Assembly (NCBI GenBank): GCA_965204705.1
Contig: OZ242006.1
Coordinates: 3,162,001 to 3,226,000 of the forward strand
Source: Bin5 sp965204705
GTDB taxonomy: Bacteria > Chloroflexota > Anaerolineae > Caldilineales > Caldilineaceae
Length of the DNA stretch: 64,000 bases
Reading direction: 5' to 3'
Shown: piece after piece, positions 15,423 to 24,954 of the stretch
Layout: the number at the start of each line of letters is the position of its first letter
How positions within the stretch are numbered: the stretch's first letter is position 1
Translations under genes and position numbers: made by a program
Notes under the pieces: generated by a model
What the model saw: only the letters and a program-made list of their open reading frames with translations
The model's database searches: none
Told to the model about the DNA's origin: nothing

Positions 15423-17807
15423 ATGGACACCGTCTCACGGATGTTGCTGAAGGGATTGGGTTCCGGTGAGTCGATTTCATCACTCTGCCGTGCGCATGGC
15501 ATGGCAAAAGAGGAGTTTGACCGTTTGTGGAATGACGAGATCAAGCGCCGGGCTCCTGAACCAGAAATTCGATTGCATACTGGAGTCAGTTCAGAGGCGC
15601 GCATTGAGCGAAACAGGTGGGGCGTCCCAAAGATCCTGGCAGATAGTGACGAAGACCTGTTTTTCGCGTTCGGCTTTGCAATGGCTCAAGACAGGCTCTT
15701 CCAACTCGACTATCTGCGCCGGAAGGCTCTCGGACGTCTGTCCCAAATCCTGGGCGAAGACGGGATTCAGTTGGACACGATCGCGCGTACTGTCGGTCTC
15801 AACCGAATCGCGACCGCCGAATGGAATTCGATTCCGACCGAAACGAAGACGCTGCTACAGAGGTTTAGCGAAGGTGTCAACACGCTGATCGAACAGTCCA
15901 GCCCTATTTTGCCTGTGGAGTTTGCCCTTCTTGACTATGAACCGGAACCTTGGCAGCCCGTGGATTGCCTTGCGATCGCCGCTGAGTTTCGTTACTATCT
16001 GACCGTTCGTTTTCCCGTCATCGTCGGGCCGGAACTGGCAAAACGGGCTCTGGGCGATGGGTCGCTGTACAGGGCCTTTCTGACAGGGGAAGCCGATGAG
16101 GAAAGCATAATTCCCGCCGACGCGTACACCGCCGCGACCCACGGACTATCTCCTGTCGGTGCGAGCGTGGGGGATCCGCAGGAGGGAGAAGGCAGCAATA
16201 ATTGGGTAGTGGGGGGCGCCCACACCGTTTCGGGGCTGCCCATGGTGGCCAGCGACCCGCACATTGCATTTGAGGCAGTCTCCTGCTGGTACGAAGTACA
16301 GCTGAAAGGTGGTTCGTTCGATGTAGCCGGTATGGCTTACACCGGCATGCCGGCGGTCATGTTCGGGCGCAATCGCGACGTTGCCTGGGGCATCACCAAC
16401 AACATCTGTTCACAACGAGACCTCTACCAGGAGCGGACCGACCCGCGGCGGCCCGGCTTTTTCCTCTTCGACGACGCATGGGAGCCGGAGCGGACGGTCG
16501 TTGAGGACATTCGTGTGCGGGGTGCCGACCCGATTCACAAGACGGTCCGTTACTCTCGAAACGGCCCGATCGTGGACGAGATTCTGCCTACAGAGGCAGC
16601 AGGAACGGGTCCTGTTTCCTTGCGCTGGCTGGGCCATACCAACTGCGGCTGGCTAACTTCGCTGTTGGGGATGGACCGTGCGGGCTGTGTCGCTGAACTG
16701 CGAGAAGCGACCCGCGGCTGGATGGTGCCAACCTGGAGCCTGGTAATTGCTGACAGAGACGGACATTTCGGTTACCAGGCCGTCGGCGGCATCCCGGTGC
16801 GGGGGAGTGAGGAACGGGGTTTCCGGCCCGGGTGGGATCCTGCACATCAGTGGCAAGGTCTGATTCCGTTTGAGCATATGCCCCGTCTCGAGGACCCGGA
16901 CAGGGGTTGGATTACCACCGCGAACAACCGAGTCGCCCCAGATGACTTTCCCTATCCGCTGTCGGGAACATGGGCAAGCGGCCACCGGGCACGCCGAATA
17001 CGCCAGATGATAGAAGAGCGCGACGGCTTCTCCAAAGAGACCTTCGCGGAGATGCAGCAGGACACACGAACGCTGCGCGCAGACGAGGCTCTTCCGGGAC
17101 TCTTGCCAGTTCTTTTGGGCAGTGGGGATGAACGCGTCCTGGAAGCCGCCCGCTATCTGCAGGCATGGGACCACAATATGGCACCCGACTCTGTGGCGGC
17201 TTCGATCTTCGAGGTCTTTTTCGACATGTGGTGCCAAAGAGTTACTGCTGAGAGGTTTGAGGGAGAGCTCGCCGCAACATTGGCAGGTTCATGTGGGGGC
17301 CTGGCCGCAACGTTGATTCACGAAGACAGGGAAGGCTGGTTTGAAGGTTCAGACCGGGAAGCAGCGATAGTCGACGCGCTGCGAGCTGCCCTGTCAGAGA
17401 TCGAGGATAGACTTGGGGTCGACATGTCAAAGTGGGCGTGGGGAATTCTTCATAGGGTCCAGCTCCGCCATGTCCTCTCAGGACGCGGCGACCTGGGTGT
17501 GCTGCTCGATCGCGGCGGACTGCCTGTGGGCGGAAATGGGGTAACAGTCTGCAACACGGGGTTCGATCCAAACTGGGCGGCCCCAATGGGGGCCAATTAC
17601 AGGCTAATCAGCGACTTGGGCGAGGACGGAATGTGGGCCGTGGAGTCGCAGGGACAGTCAGGGCACCCTGGATCGGACCATTACTGTGACCAGCTTGTGG
17701 AGTGGCTGGAAGGCAGATACCATTTTCTCGGATTCGAGAATGACCGCTCCCAAGAAGAAATTGAATCGATAGCTGAGCTACTCCCGGAGGCTCGACAAGG
17801 CATCTAG
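15423..17807 (+). CDS. Penicillin acylase family Ntn-hydrolase
   Basis: About 794 residues. AGGAGG lies eight bases before the ATG at 15423; a TTG two codons earlier is less likely. The family alpha-chain opening RNRWGVPKILADSDEDLFFA and AQDRLFQLDYLRRKALGRL are present, and the beta-chain nucleophile is Ser258 in GSNNWVVGG, where self-cleavage would occur. Such enzymes cleave amide bonds of acylated small molecules such as beta-lactams or acyl-homoserine lactones. Unlike classic periplasmic members there is no signal peptide. Instead residues 1-45 form a helical, helix-turn-helix-like segment (GESISSLCRAHGMAKEEF). The product should thus be cytosolic unless exported by other means. Substrate unknown. 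Confidence 0.9.
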   Translation: MDTVSRMLLKGLGSGESISSLCRAHGMAKEEFDRLWNDEIKRRAPEPEIRLHTGVSSEARIERNRWGVPKILADSDEDLFFAFGFAMAQDRLFQLDYLRRKALGRLSQILGEDGIQLDTIARTVGLNRIATAEWNSIPTETKTLLQRFSEGVNTLIEQSSPILPVEFALLDYEPEPWQPVDCLAIAAEFRYYLTVRFPVIVGPELAKRALGDGSLYRAFLTGEADEESIIPADAYTAATHGLSPVGASVGDPQEGEGSNNWVVGGAHTVSGLPMVASDPHIAFEAVSCWYEVQLKGGSFDVAGMAYTGMPAVMFGRNRDVAWGITNNICSQRDLYQERTDPRRPGFFLFDDAWEPERTVVEDIRVRGADPIHKTVRYSRNGPIVDEILPTEAAGTGPVSLRWLGHTNCGWLTSLLGMDRAGCVAELREATRGWMVPTWSLVIADRDGHFGYQAVGGIPVRGSEERGFRPGWDPAHQWQGLIPFEHMPRLEDPDRGWITTANNRVAPDDFPYPLSGTWASGHRARRIRQMIEERDGFSKETFAEMQQDTRTLRADEALPGLLPVLLGSGDERVLEAARYLQAWDHNMAPDSVAASIFEVFFDMWCQRVTAERFEGELAATLAGSCGGLAATLIHEDREGWFEGSDREAAIVDALRAALSEIEDRLGVDMSKWAWGILHRVQLRHVLSGRGDLGVLLDRGGLPVGGNGVTVCNTGFDPNWAAPMGANYRLISDLGEDGMWAVESQGQSGHPGSDHYCDQLVEWLEGRYHFLGFENDRSQEEIESIAELLPEARQGI

Positions 17808-17824
17808 GACAATGCCAATAGGGG

Positions 17825-18706
17825 CTAGGAATCTTTTGAGGCCTGAATGTGCTGGTGAATCTGGTCGCTGAAGCGGTACTCGCTGTTGTCCTCGGGATCG
17901 TAGCCGATGACATTGCGGGCGTTTACAATGCTCCAGAAAGCCTGTGAATTTCCGCTGATGCCGTAGAACACCTGAAATGGCACGCCCTGCTCATCATCGA
18001 TATCTTCGGTCTCGATGCTCTTGATGAACAGCTGTTGCAGGTCGCGCTGGCTGATGTAGACGGCCAGGCCGCGTACCATCCGGCGCAAGTCTCCAGGTTC
18101 AGTTCTTTCCAGGTCATCCTCCCTCGGTCCACCGATGCGGACCTGTACGTTTTCCAAGGGCTGGAGAGAGTTGTCTTCTGCTTGGAGGCCGCGGTATTGC
18201 ATCCTCCCAACCGCGTAGACGAAACCGAGGTGTTCATAGGCCTCCTTCGCCCACCCGTAGTAGTTGTCGGAAAACGGTCTCATCTCCGGTGTGACAATAT
18301 CCCACTTTTTGTCCAGAATCAGAGGCTCATAGTAGTCTGCAGCGTGGTTGGAGCTGGCGACGACCACGCGCCGAACTCCCTCCTCTTGCGCGGTGTGATA
18401 GACGTGAAAGGCCATCTCCACGTTTGCCAACTCGGCATAAAAGTCCTGGACCGGATCCGACTTGTCTTCGGCACGGGTGAAGCCCAGGTGGACTATGGCG
18501 TCTGCGCCGCGAAAGTGATGGCGATAGGCGTCCCGATCGCGTTGGGTCAGGTCGGCGATCTCAACGCCTTCTACTTCGTTACCGTCGCGGTCGGTAGTAC
18601 GTACGTCCAACAGGGCCAGGTCATATCGCTCGCGGAAGTCGGGCAGAAGCAGGCTTGCGATATATCCGGATGCACCCGTGATAACAACCTTTCTTTTCTC
18701 GCTCAT
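17825..18706 (-). CDS. NAD-dependent epimerase/dehydratase (extended SDR)
   Basis: About 293 residues from the ATG at 18706, where MSEKRKVVITGASGYIA gives the Rossmann TGASGYIA motif at the N-terminus. The catalytic SDR tyrosine and lysine are in YYGWAKEAYEHLG, preceded by VVASSNHAADYYEP. The family acts on nucleotide sugars or uronic acids; the closest pattern is the uronate dehydrogenase-like group, which is a guess from the SSNHA and YGWAK spacing. The start overlaps the DinB-like stop in ATGA, indicating coupled translation. Converges with the penicillin acylase gene, with only 17 bases between stops. Confidence 0.88.
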   Translation of the reverse strand: MSEKRKVVITGASGYIASLLLPDFRERYDLALLDVRTTDRDGNEVEGVEIADLTQRDRDAYRHHFRGADAIVHLGFTRAEDKSDPVQDFYAELANVEMAFHVYHTAQEEGVRRVVVASSNHAADYYEPLILDKKWDIVTPEMRPFSDNYYGWAKEAYEHLGFVYAVGRMQYRGLQAEDNSLQPLENVQVRIGGPREDDLERTEPGDLRRMVRGLAVYISQRDLQQLFIKSIETEDIDDEQGVPFQVFYGISGNSQAFWSIVNARNVIGYDPEDNSEYRFSDQIHQHIQASKDS

Positions 18707-19233
18707 TCTTTGCTCCACAGCCGTTCGATGGTTTCTCGATGTTCTGCGTAGTGTCCATAGGTGTTGCCGGCAATTAGCCACAGTATCGGCGTATACCCGT
18801 CCGGGCGCTGGTCCTGGGGTTGGAAATCGTCGAAGGGCCGCAGAAGATCGTCATCGGAAAGATCGGCGACGGCGGCGAGAGCGTCTATGTGAGCGGCATG
18901 TAGTTCTGCCAGAACTTCGTCGAGCGGCAAGTCCCGGTTGCGCTCATAGATGAGCTGGTTCATGCGTTCGATTCCAAAGGTATTGGGTGCCGCGTTTTCG
19001 GGCAGGCCCATAGGCGGATACCGTCGTTGCTTCCTCACTAAAGCAGCCAATCCCCTCGCCCAGGCTGCCAGGTGTGAGAGTTCATCCTTGGTCGACCAGC
19101 CTTCCTCGCGGGCGGTAGTCATCTGTTCCTCAGTCAGTCCGGACAAGACTTTCTGCAAGGCGTTCCACTCTACTTCAATGATTTCGAGTACATCCTGCAC
19201 TGTAGAGGGAGGGGAAGTGGGCTTATCCGTCAT
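18703..19233 (-). CDS. DinB/ClbS-like four-helix bundle protein
   Basis: A 176-residue helical protein of the DinB superfamily, close to the ClbS/DfsB branch. The likely metal-binding histidines are in ELSHLAAWARG (near residue 57) and in NTYGHYAEHRE near the C-terminus. Members act in thiol-dependent detoxification or protect DNA from genotoxins; the present role is not known. AGGAG precedes the ATG. It is first in a two-gene operon with the epimerase, overlapping by four bases. Confidence 0.82.
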   Translation of the reverse strand: MTDKPTSPPSTVQDVLEIIEVEWNALQKVLSGLTEEQMTTAREEGWSTKDELSHLAAWARGLAALVRKQRRYPPMGLPENAAPNTFGIERMNQLIYERNRDLPLDEVLAELHAAHIDALAAVADLSDDDLLRPFDDFQPQDQRPDGYTPILWLIAGNTYGHYAEHRETIERLWSKE

Positions 19234-19339
19234 TCAATGAACTCCTGATTGGTGCGATTCCCGACAGGACGAGAGTCTATTCCGTTCAGCGTGCCCTAAA
19301 GCCAACACAGGGCAACTCGTATGTGCGGCGAGGCTCACC

Positions 19340-22309
19340 CTACCCTGAATTGCTTTCTTCCGCCGGAGTCGGCGTGGGCAAGGGCTGCGGTTGGGGCGTG
19401 GGTTCCGGTGCAACGCCGCTCAATTCCATCATGCGTTCCAGCACCTTTTCCAGCTCCGCAAGTTCAGCTCCGTAAGTTGCCCAGTCTCCCGATTGCAAAG
19501 CGTTCTGGGCCCGGCTGTAGCGTTCATTAGCCTGCAGAATCAGTTCTTCAAGAGTGGATGTTGTCAGGTCGATGTCTACAGATACCTGGTCCGCAGCAGG
19601 TAGTGCGACGGGCAGCACAGCGTCGCCTGAAGTCGCCAATTCAGCCAGTTTAGTGTCGGTGAGGATACTCTGGCCGAACAGTTCCGCAAGGGCCAAGCCA
19701 AGGTTTTCGGCCATAATCACGCGTTCTGAGGTGGCGAGAATGACCCGCTTCAGCTCAGGAATCTTTCCGGTGGCAGCCTGCAGATAGAGGGGTTCGACAT
19801 AGAGTAGACTTTCACCAATTGGAATCACCAGCAAGTTGCCGCGAATGACCTGACTGCCCTGCTGGTTCCAGAGACTGAGGAGAGAACTGATTGTCGGATC
19901 CTGGTCGATGCGCGCCTCGATCTGTTTTGGTCCAAAAACAAGAGAGTCTTTACCGAAGCGGTAGACCAGCATCTCTCCGTATTTCTCGGGGTCATTCTGT
20001 GCGGCCAGCCAGGAGATCATGTTCTCGCGGTTGGCGGGGGTGAAGGGCAGGATCTGGATGAAGTCCAGGTCTTCGCTGCCCGGGAGCTGCATCAATACAT
20101 AATAGGGCTCCATTGGCCGGGACTGGTTGTCGAAAATCTCTTCCGGCCACGCCCAGACGTCTTCTCTGTTGTAGAAGTCGGTCGGCTCGGTCATCTGGTA
20201 AGTACGGAAGGCGCTTGCCTGAATGCTGAAGAGATCATTGGGATAGCGGATGTGTGCGTTGAGGCCCTCTGGCATCTCTTCAAATGGGGTAAAGAGCGAT
20301 GGGAAGATTCGGGCATAGGCGGCTGCGATCGGTTCATCCGGCTCTACCAGATAGAAGTCCATCTCGCCTGTATAAGCGTCTATGATGATCTTGACAGGAT
20401 TGCGAATGTAGTTGAATCCCGGGGGAACGGTTCTGGTCCCGAACTGGCTCGGTTCGCTGTAGGGAAAGCGACCACTGACTGTATAGGCGTCGAGGAACCA
20501 GTAAAGGTGGCCGTCTCCACCTACAACGACATACGGGTCCGAGTCAAAACGGAGGAATGGAGCCACTTCCAACGTGCGCTGCAGGATGTTTCGTCTCCAA
20601 AGGAGCTGACTCTCTGCGTTCAACTCCTGGCTGATGAACAGGTTGATGTCAGCAAACTGAATTGCAAAGGCCAGGCGAGGAAGGAATCCGCCAATCCTGA
20701 TGCCGGTATCCCCCTCGAAGGTCGTAAAGACGTTGCCGCCCTCACCGCGAGGGTAGTCGAATTCCTCGGTCTCCGTCTTGACGATCACATATTCGTTCGT
20801 GCGCTCGCCAAAGTAGATCTGGGGACGAGTCACTTCAAGAATGCCTTGAACGGGGAGGTCCTGCAGGACGAAAGTCGGAAGGCCGTCCGGTGTGATTTCG
20901 GCCACAGGTGAAGCGGCTACGCCGTAGCCGTGTGTGTAAACCAGTTTGCGGTTGACCCAAGTCTGCGCGGGTTGTTCCAACTGCTCAGGAATCAGCTCCC
21001 TTGCCGACAGCATGAGTTGGCGGCGCTCACCTTCAATATCGTAGCGATCGATATCTATGTCGGTGAACTGATACTGTTGCCGCAGTGCCTGAACCTGATT
21101 ATAGGTCTGGAGGAGGGGTCGGTAGTCCCACAGGCGGATATTCGTAATTGTATCAGGTTGGTCGAGCAGTTCGGCACCGGTCAACTCACTCTCTGCATCG
21201 AAATTTTCATCGACAATCCTGTCTAAACCGTAAGCGACCCGGGTGAAGTCTATGTTATGCGCTATGTATTCGCGCTCGCGGGTGAACTCGTTGGGATTGA
21301 CCTGAAAACGCTGTACCAGATTGGGATAAATGTTGCCTGCCAAAGCGGAAATTGCGATCCAGCCGACCAGAACGACCACGATGGCCCGCCACGCCTGCTG
21401 TAAGAATACGTTTACGAGCAGCAGTACTGCGGCGATTATGGTGACAAATACGAGAATAGTGAAGGCAGGAAGCTGGGCATTGACGTCAGTGTAGCCTGCC
21501 CCAAAGACGGCGCCGCGTCTACTGTAAACCAGTTCCAACGCGTCCAAGCGGTACTGCCAAGCGATTAGAAGCAGGATCAAAGCACCCAGGACACTGAGGT
21601 GGGCGCGGACCGAGGCGGGCGCGCTCCATCCTCGCCAGCCTATGCCGCTGGCGAGGCCTGTTGCTATCAGAGTAATGACAAAGGTCGTCATCAGCCAGCC
21701 GCGCAGAAACTGCCAAATTGGCAAAGTGAAGAGGAAGAAACTTACATCCCGTTCAAAGATCGGGTCGGACAAGCCAAATGGCTGCTGATTGAAGTATAGG
21801 AGGAGCTCTTCCCACGCCGAGGAGGCCCCAGTGCCCATGAAGAATGCGAAAAACGCGCCTACCAGGAGGACAACCGGTGTCAAACGGACGCCTATAGCCT
21901 GAATCGCTTCAATTACCGGCGTATCGGCCAACCCCTGTGGATTCAGGCGCCGGACCAGGAGGACGTTAAATACGAATACAAGCCAGAAAGCGAGCGCGCC
22001 GGCAGCGAAAAGACCAAGAGAAGCCCCGATGCGAGTGAAAAACACCGAAGTCAGTTTGAGACTGTCATACCACAACCAGTCCGTGTAGAATCCCAGGACC
22101 GTATTGAACAGGATGAGGACCAGGAAAGGAATTAGCATCCACCACAATAGCCGGCCGCCTCCTCCTTGTCCTCCGTTGCCCCCTCCCGGGCGGGACGTGC
22201 CCGGACTACTTGGACCATTGTCATCGTGGAGCAGTTCTTCTTCTATCTGCTCCCAGTCATCTTCATCCAGGTTTTCCAAGAGTTCATGAAATGGGTTGCG
22301 TTCAGCCAT
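19340..22309 (-). CDS. UPF0182 family membrane protein
   Basis: A 989-residue UPF0182 protein (COG1615), common in Actinobacteria and Chloroflexota and of unknown function. Order seen: acidic N-terminus, glycine-rich linker (GGGNGGQGGGG), about seven membrane helices between residues 50 and 330, a large external domain from about 330 to 930 with the conserved NIDFTRVAYGLD, RQQYQFTDIDIDRY and YTHGYG segments, then a proline/threonine tail. AAGGA lies five bases before the ATG. A perfect extended -10 lies upstream at 22426-22434. Monocistronic. Confidence 0.95.
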   Translation of the reverse strand: MAERNPFHELLENLDEDDWEQIEEELLHDDNGPSSPGTSRPGGGNGGQGGGGRLLWWMLIPFLVLILFNTVLGFYTDWLWYDSLKLTSVFFTRIGASLGLFAAGALAFWLVFVFNVLLVRRLNPQGLADTPVIEAIQAIGVRLTPVVLLVGAFFAFFMGTGASSAWEELLLYFNQQPFGLSDPIFERDVSFFLFTLPIWQFLRGWLMTTFVITLIATGLASGIGWRGWSAPASVRAHLSVLGALILLLIAWQYRLDALELVYSRRGAVFGAGYTDVNAQLPAFTILVFVTIIAAVLLLVNVFLQQAWRAIVVVLVGWIAISALAGNIYPNLVQRFQVNPNEFTREREYIAHNIDFTRVAYGLDRIVDENFDAESELTGAELLDQPDTITNIRLWDYRPLLQTYNQVQALRQQYQFTDIDIDRYDIEGERRQLMLSARELIPEQLEQPAQTWVNRKLVYTHGYGVAASPVAEITPDGLPTFVLQDLPVQGILEVTRPQIYFGERTNEYVIVKTETEEFDYPRGEGGNVFTTFEGDTGIRIGGFLPRLAFAIQFADINLFISQELNAESQLLWRRNILQRTLEVAPFLRFDSDPYVVVGGDGHLYWFLDAYTVSGRFPYSEPSQFGTRTVPPGFNYIRNPVKIIIDAYTGEMDFYLVEPDEPIAAAYARIFPSLFTPFEEMPEGLNAHIRYPNDLFSIQASAFRTYQMTEPTDFYNREDVWAWPEEIFDNQSRPMEPYYVLMQLPGSEDLDFIQILPFTPANRENMISWLAAQNDPEKYGEMLVYRFGKDSLVFGPKQIEARIDQDPTISSLLSLWNQQGSQVIRGNLLVIPIGESLLYVEPLYLQAATGKIPELKRVILATSERVIMAENLGLALAELFGQSILTDTKLAELATSGDAVLPVALPAADQVSVDIDLTTSTLEELILQANERYSRAQNALQSGDWATYGAELAELEKVLERMMELSGVAPEPTPQPQPLPTPTPAEESNSG

Positions 22310-22425
22310 TGGTGTTCCTTGTCAATTAGGAGGGGCGGTCGGCGGGGTATCTGCTGTTTGGGGCAGATGGTATGGGATTAGACCGGTACCCCGCAGGATT
22401 CAAAGCCCCTGCGCCCATGCTGGCA

Positions 22426-22434
22426 ATTATAACA
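22426..22434 (-). promoter_or_regulatory. Extended -10 promoter of the UPF0182 gene
   Basis: On the minus strand the sequence reads TGTTATAAT, a perfect TATAAT with a TGn extension. No good -35 at 17 bases, as expected for an extended -10 promoter. Leader of about 110 bases to the ATG. Confidence 0.65.
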
Positions 22435-22576
22435 GAACTTCCGTCAATCGGCGCGTCGCACCACTTGGGGTGTGAAAGTGGCGATGGGCCGTCTCCTTCT
22501 TGGCCAGAATATGACTAGCCAGTCCTTACAGGCAACTGAAGCACCTGGAGACGTTCGGAATCGGATCCAGTGCCAT

Positions 22577-22584
22577 GCTATACT
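22577..22584 (+). promoter_or_regulatory. Extended -10 promoter of the nucleotidyltransferase-like gene
   Basis: TGC followed by TATACT at 22579-22584, with TTCGGA 19 bases upstream as a weak -35. Transcription from about 22591 excludes the GTG at 22570 as a start and supports the ATG at 22621. Confidence 0.55.
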
Positions 22585-22620
22585 TTGATTCCCCTCTTAT
22601 TGAAATGGACTCACGTTCCA

Positions 22621-23583
22621 ATGGCTATCGACTTTGATTTCTATCCCATAACTGAACTCCCCAGGCAGCGTGCGCTTCTGCAAGTTCTGGTTCCAGGTCT
22701 GGCTGCGTTGGAACGGACAGACGGCGTATGGCTGACCGGTTCCCTTGCTCGAGGTGATGCCGACCGCTGGAGCAGCGTCGACCTGCATCTGCTGTGGGAT
22801 CCGAAAGGTCCCGAACAAGCGGCCTCCTCAGGACCTTTCCGTGAGATCTTGAAATCCATATGCGAGACACTGGGGGAGGAGAACGTATTCATTGAGCAGA
22901 TTGGAGACGCTGAAGGAAGAGGCTCTATCCGAGGCATCACTACTGGCGTGCCATCGAAAATCGAGACTCCAGACAAGATCGGATCGGCCTGCCTTCCCTT
23001 TGAGCTATCCTGGGCGCCTTCGACAGATGCCAAGGACGCAGAAAGCCTTACGGGCGCCAGGCGTCTCCTGTATATTGCACAGTACCTGGACGGCGCCCAA
23101 AGCGCGGCTATGACCAACGCGCAGACGACGATCGAGATTGATGACACTGGGTTGATCGAAAGGCAGCTCGGGCGATTCTGGCTGCTGCTGGCACGGCTGC
23201 CTGCGGCGGTGAGGCGTCGGGAACAGTTGGCCGCTCACATGTTGCTGACTGAGATGCACGCTCTGCTCATTGATCTGGTCGTGGCATTGAACGGAGGCAG
23301 CCAGCTTCAGACGAGGTCCCGTATAAATCAATACTTGGGTCCGGCCCAGCGAGAGGCATTCGAAAGAAGCCTGGGATTACGACAGTCGGGCCGGCAGAAG
23401 TGGGCAGGCGGCGGGGAAAAGTATATTGGGCAAGCGGTCGCCCTGGTTGTACTGTATCGATGGTATGCGCCCCAACTTGTGGAAAAACACTCGTTGACCT
23501 ATCCGCAGATGGCCGAAGATATGGTACTTGCTCTGCTGAACGCCGAACTGGAAGACTGGCCGGCAAGCATTTCAACAGGTTGA
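22621..23583 (+). CDS. Nucleotidyltransferase-fold protein with altered active site
   Basis: About 320 residues. The N-terminus carries a minimal nucleotidyltransferase motif GSLARGDADRWSSVDLHL beginning at Gly40. In the family the motif is GS followed by D-x-D; here the first aspartate position is Ser52 and only Asp54 remains, so catalysis may be lost. The rest is helical, with QLGRFWLLLARLPAAVRR typical of the kanamycin-nucleotidyltransferase-like C-terminal bundle. A homologous gene with an intact DID motif lies at 62387. The ATG at 22621 is favoured by the promoter position; no strong ribosome site is visible. Target unknown. Confidence 0.75.
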   Translation: MAIDFDFYPITELPRQRALLQVLVPGLAALERTDGVWLTGSLARGDADRWSSVDLHLLWDPKGPEQAASSGPFREILKSICETLGEENVFIEQIGDAEGRGSIRGITTGVPSKIETPDKIGSACLPFELSWAPSTDAKDAESLTGARRLLYIAQYLDGAQSAAMTNAQTTIEIDDTGLIERQLGRFWLLLARLPAAVRRREQLAAHMLLTEMHALLIDLVVALNGGSQLQTRSRINQYLGPAQREAFERSLGLRQSGRQKWAGGGEKYIGQAVALVVLYRWYAPQLVEKHSLTYPQMAEDMVLALLNAELEDWPASISTG

Positions 23584-23662
23584 CAGCCGGCGTATGACGA
23601 GTCAGAACATGTAAACGGAGGGGCGTTAGCGTCCAACCACGGAACAGGTGTAGAACCCTCAT

Positions 23663-24853
23663 TCAACCGGCGCCAGGCTGGCCTTGGTTGACGTAGATTG
23701 GATTGCTGAATATCCACCCTCGCGGTTTGCCCCATCGTTGCTTCCATACTTCAACTCTGTAGACGCCCCCGTCCCGAACCTGATATGTCAGGGCTGCTGT
23801 GTACCCCTGCGTGACGACACGCCCGTTACGAAGAATGCGAATGTCAGCAACCGCGGGGCTCTGCACATGCAACTTCAAGGTCATCCCTTCGGTTAGGCTG
23901 ACGGAGTCGCCCATCACAGCGAGTGCCTCGGTATGATCAGTCTGGGGCTCTTCTTGAGGATCGGCGACCTGTCCCGTTCCTTTTCTTTCGTCAACCGCCC
24001 AGAAGCGAAACTGTTCAGTAGACGCTACCAGGTCGTAGCCCAGCCAGCAGTGTCCTCGGCGCAGGGCCTCCAATACTAGGCTTCGGTCGTGTGCTGTGTT
24101 GGGCTCGCGATAGTCGAAGGACCCCTTGGACTGTGGACCTCGAAGAGGCTCTTCGGTCAAAATGTGCGTGTTAAGCGCTTTGGCGCTTTCTTCGTAGCAT
24201 AGAAAGCGACGGCTTATCGGCCCGAGACGGTACTTGACGGCATGGACATCAGTTCCTCCGAGTGCAACAACCGGCCTCTTCTGTGTCAGTTCGTCCCACT
24301 TTGCCAACATATCCGGCAACGGCCCGACTGGGAAGAGCCATGGGAAGAATCCAACCAGCGCTGCCTTCAGGTAGCTGGTCGTGAAGCCGCGGAAACCGGA
24401 CAGGTAGTTCCACAGCTCCACGCCGTGATAGTCGGTAACTTCCCAACTTTGCCATGGATAACACTTGGAAAAGAGTTCTGTCGCTTCTTCGATCGGATGG
24501 GCGAGGAAGGTCAGACCATTCTGTCGATTAACGGCATCAATGAGTTGCTGAGGATCCGGGGCATGGCTGCTGACATCGGCCTCCACGCCAAGGCAGAGCA
24601 AATGGTTGCCAGAAGGCTCCCGCTGCGTGTCGTGCACCTCCTGACCGACAAGAGTCAGGACGCCGCGGCGATAACCTTCCTCCTGCTCGCGAACCAGGAC
24701 GTTGTGGTCGGTGACATAGACGAAGTCCAGCCCGCCCTTTACAGCCCCGTCGATGAGGTCCTCAAAAGAGCCGAATCCATCGCTGTGGGTCGTATGCATG
24801 TGTATGTTGCCGTAATACTCAAAGTGTTTTGGGGAACAGCTTGCTTGGACCAT
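23663..24853 (-). CDS. PHP domain metal-dependent phosphoesterase
   Basis: About 396 residues from the ATG at 24853 (a TTG at 24895 is the alternative). The PHP metal site is visible as GNIHMHTTHSDG, YVTDHN, VGQEVH, LAHP and GGTDVHA in order over about 250 residues. The last 90 residues (from about TLKLHVQSPA) look like a beta-sandwich, as often fused to secreted or surface PHP proteins, although no signal peptide is seen. PHP proteins hydrolyse phosphoesters such as histidinol phosphate or oligonucleotides; substrate here unknown. It is 101 bases downstream of trmI on the same strand and probably cotranscribed. Confidence 0.87.
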   Translation of the reverse strand: MVQASCSPKHFEYYGNIHMHTTHSDGFGSFEDLIDGAVKGGLDFVYVTDHNVLVREQEEGYRRGVLTLVGQEVHDTQREPSGNHLLCLGVEADVSSHAPDPQQLIDAVNRQNGLTFLAHPIEEATELFSKCYPWQSWEVTDYHGVELWNYLSGFRGFTTSYLKAALVGFFPWLFPVGPLPDMLAKWDELTQKRPVVALGGTDVHAVKYRLGPISRRFLCYEESAKALNTHILTEEPLRGPQSKGSFDYREPNTAHDRSLVLEALRRGHCWLGYDLVASTEQFRFWAVDERKGTGQVADPQEEPQTDHTEALAVMGDSVSLTEGMTLKLHVQSPAVADIRILRNGRVVTQGYTAALTYQVRDGGVYRVEVWKQRWGKPRGWIFSNPIYVNQGQPGAG

Positions 24854-24954
24854 TGCGAGGTTTTCCAGTGTATTTGGGCAGAAGCGGTGCTGCAAGAATA
24901 CAGTCTTCAGATGGGGCCTGAGACGTCGTGGGCGCCATGGGGTGCTACTGCTGC

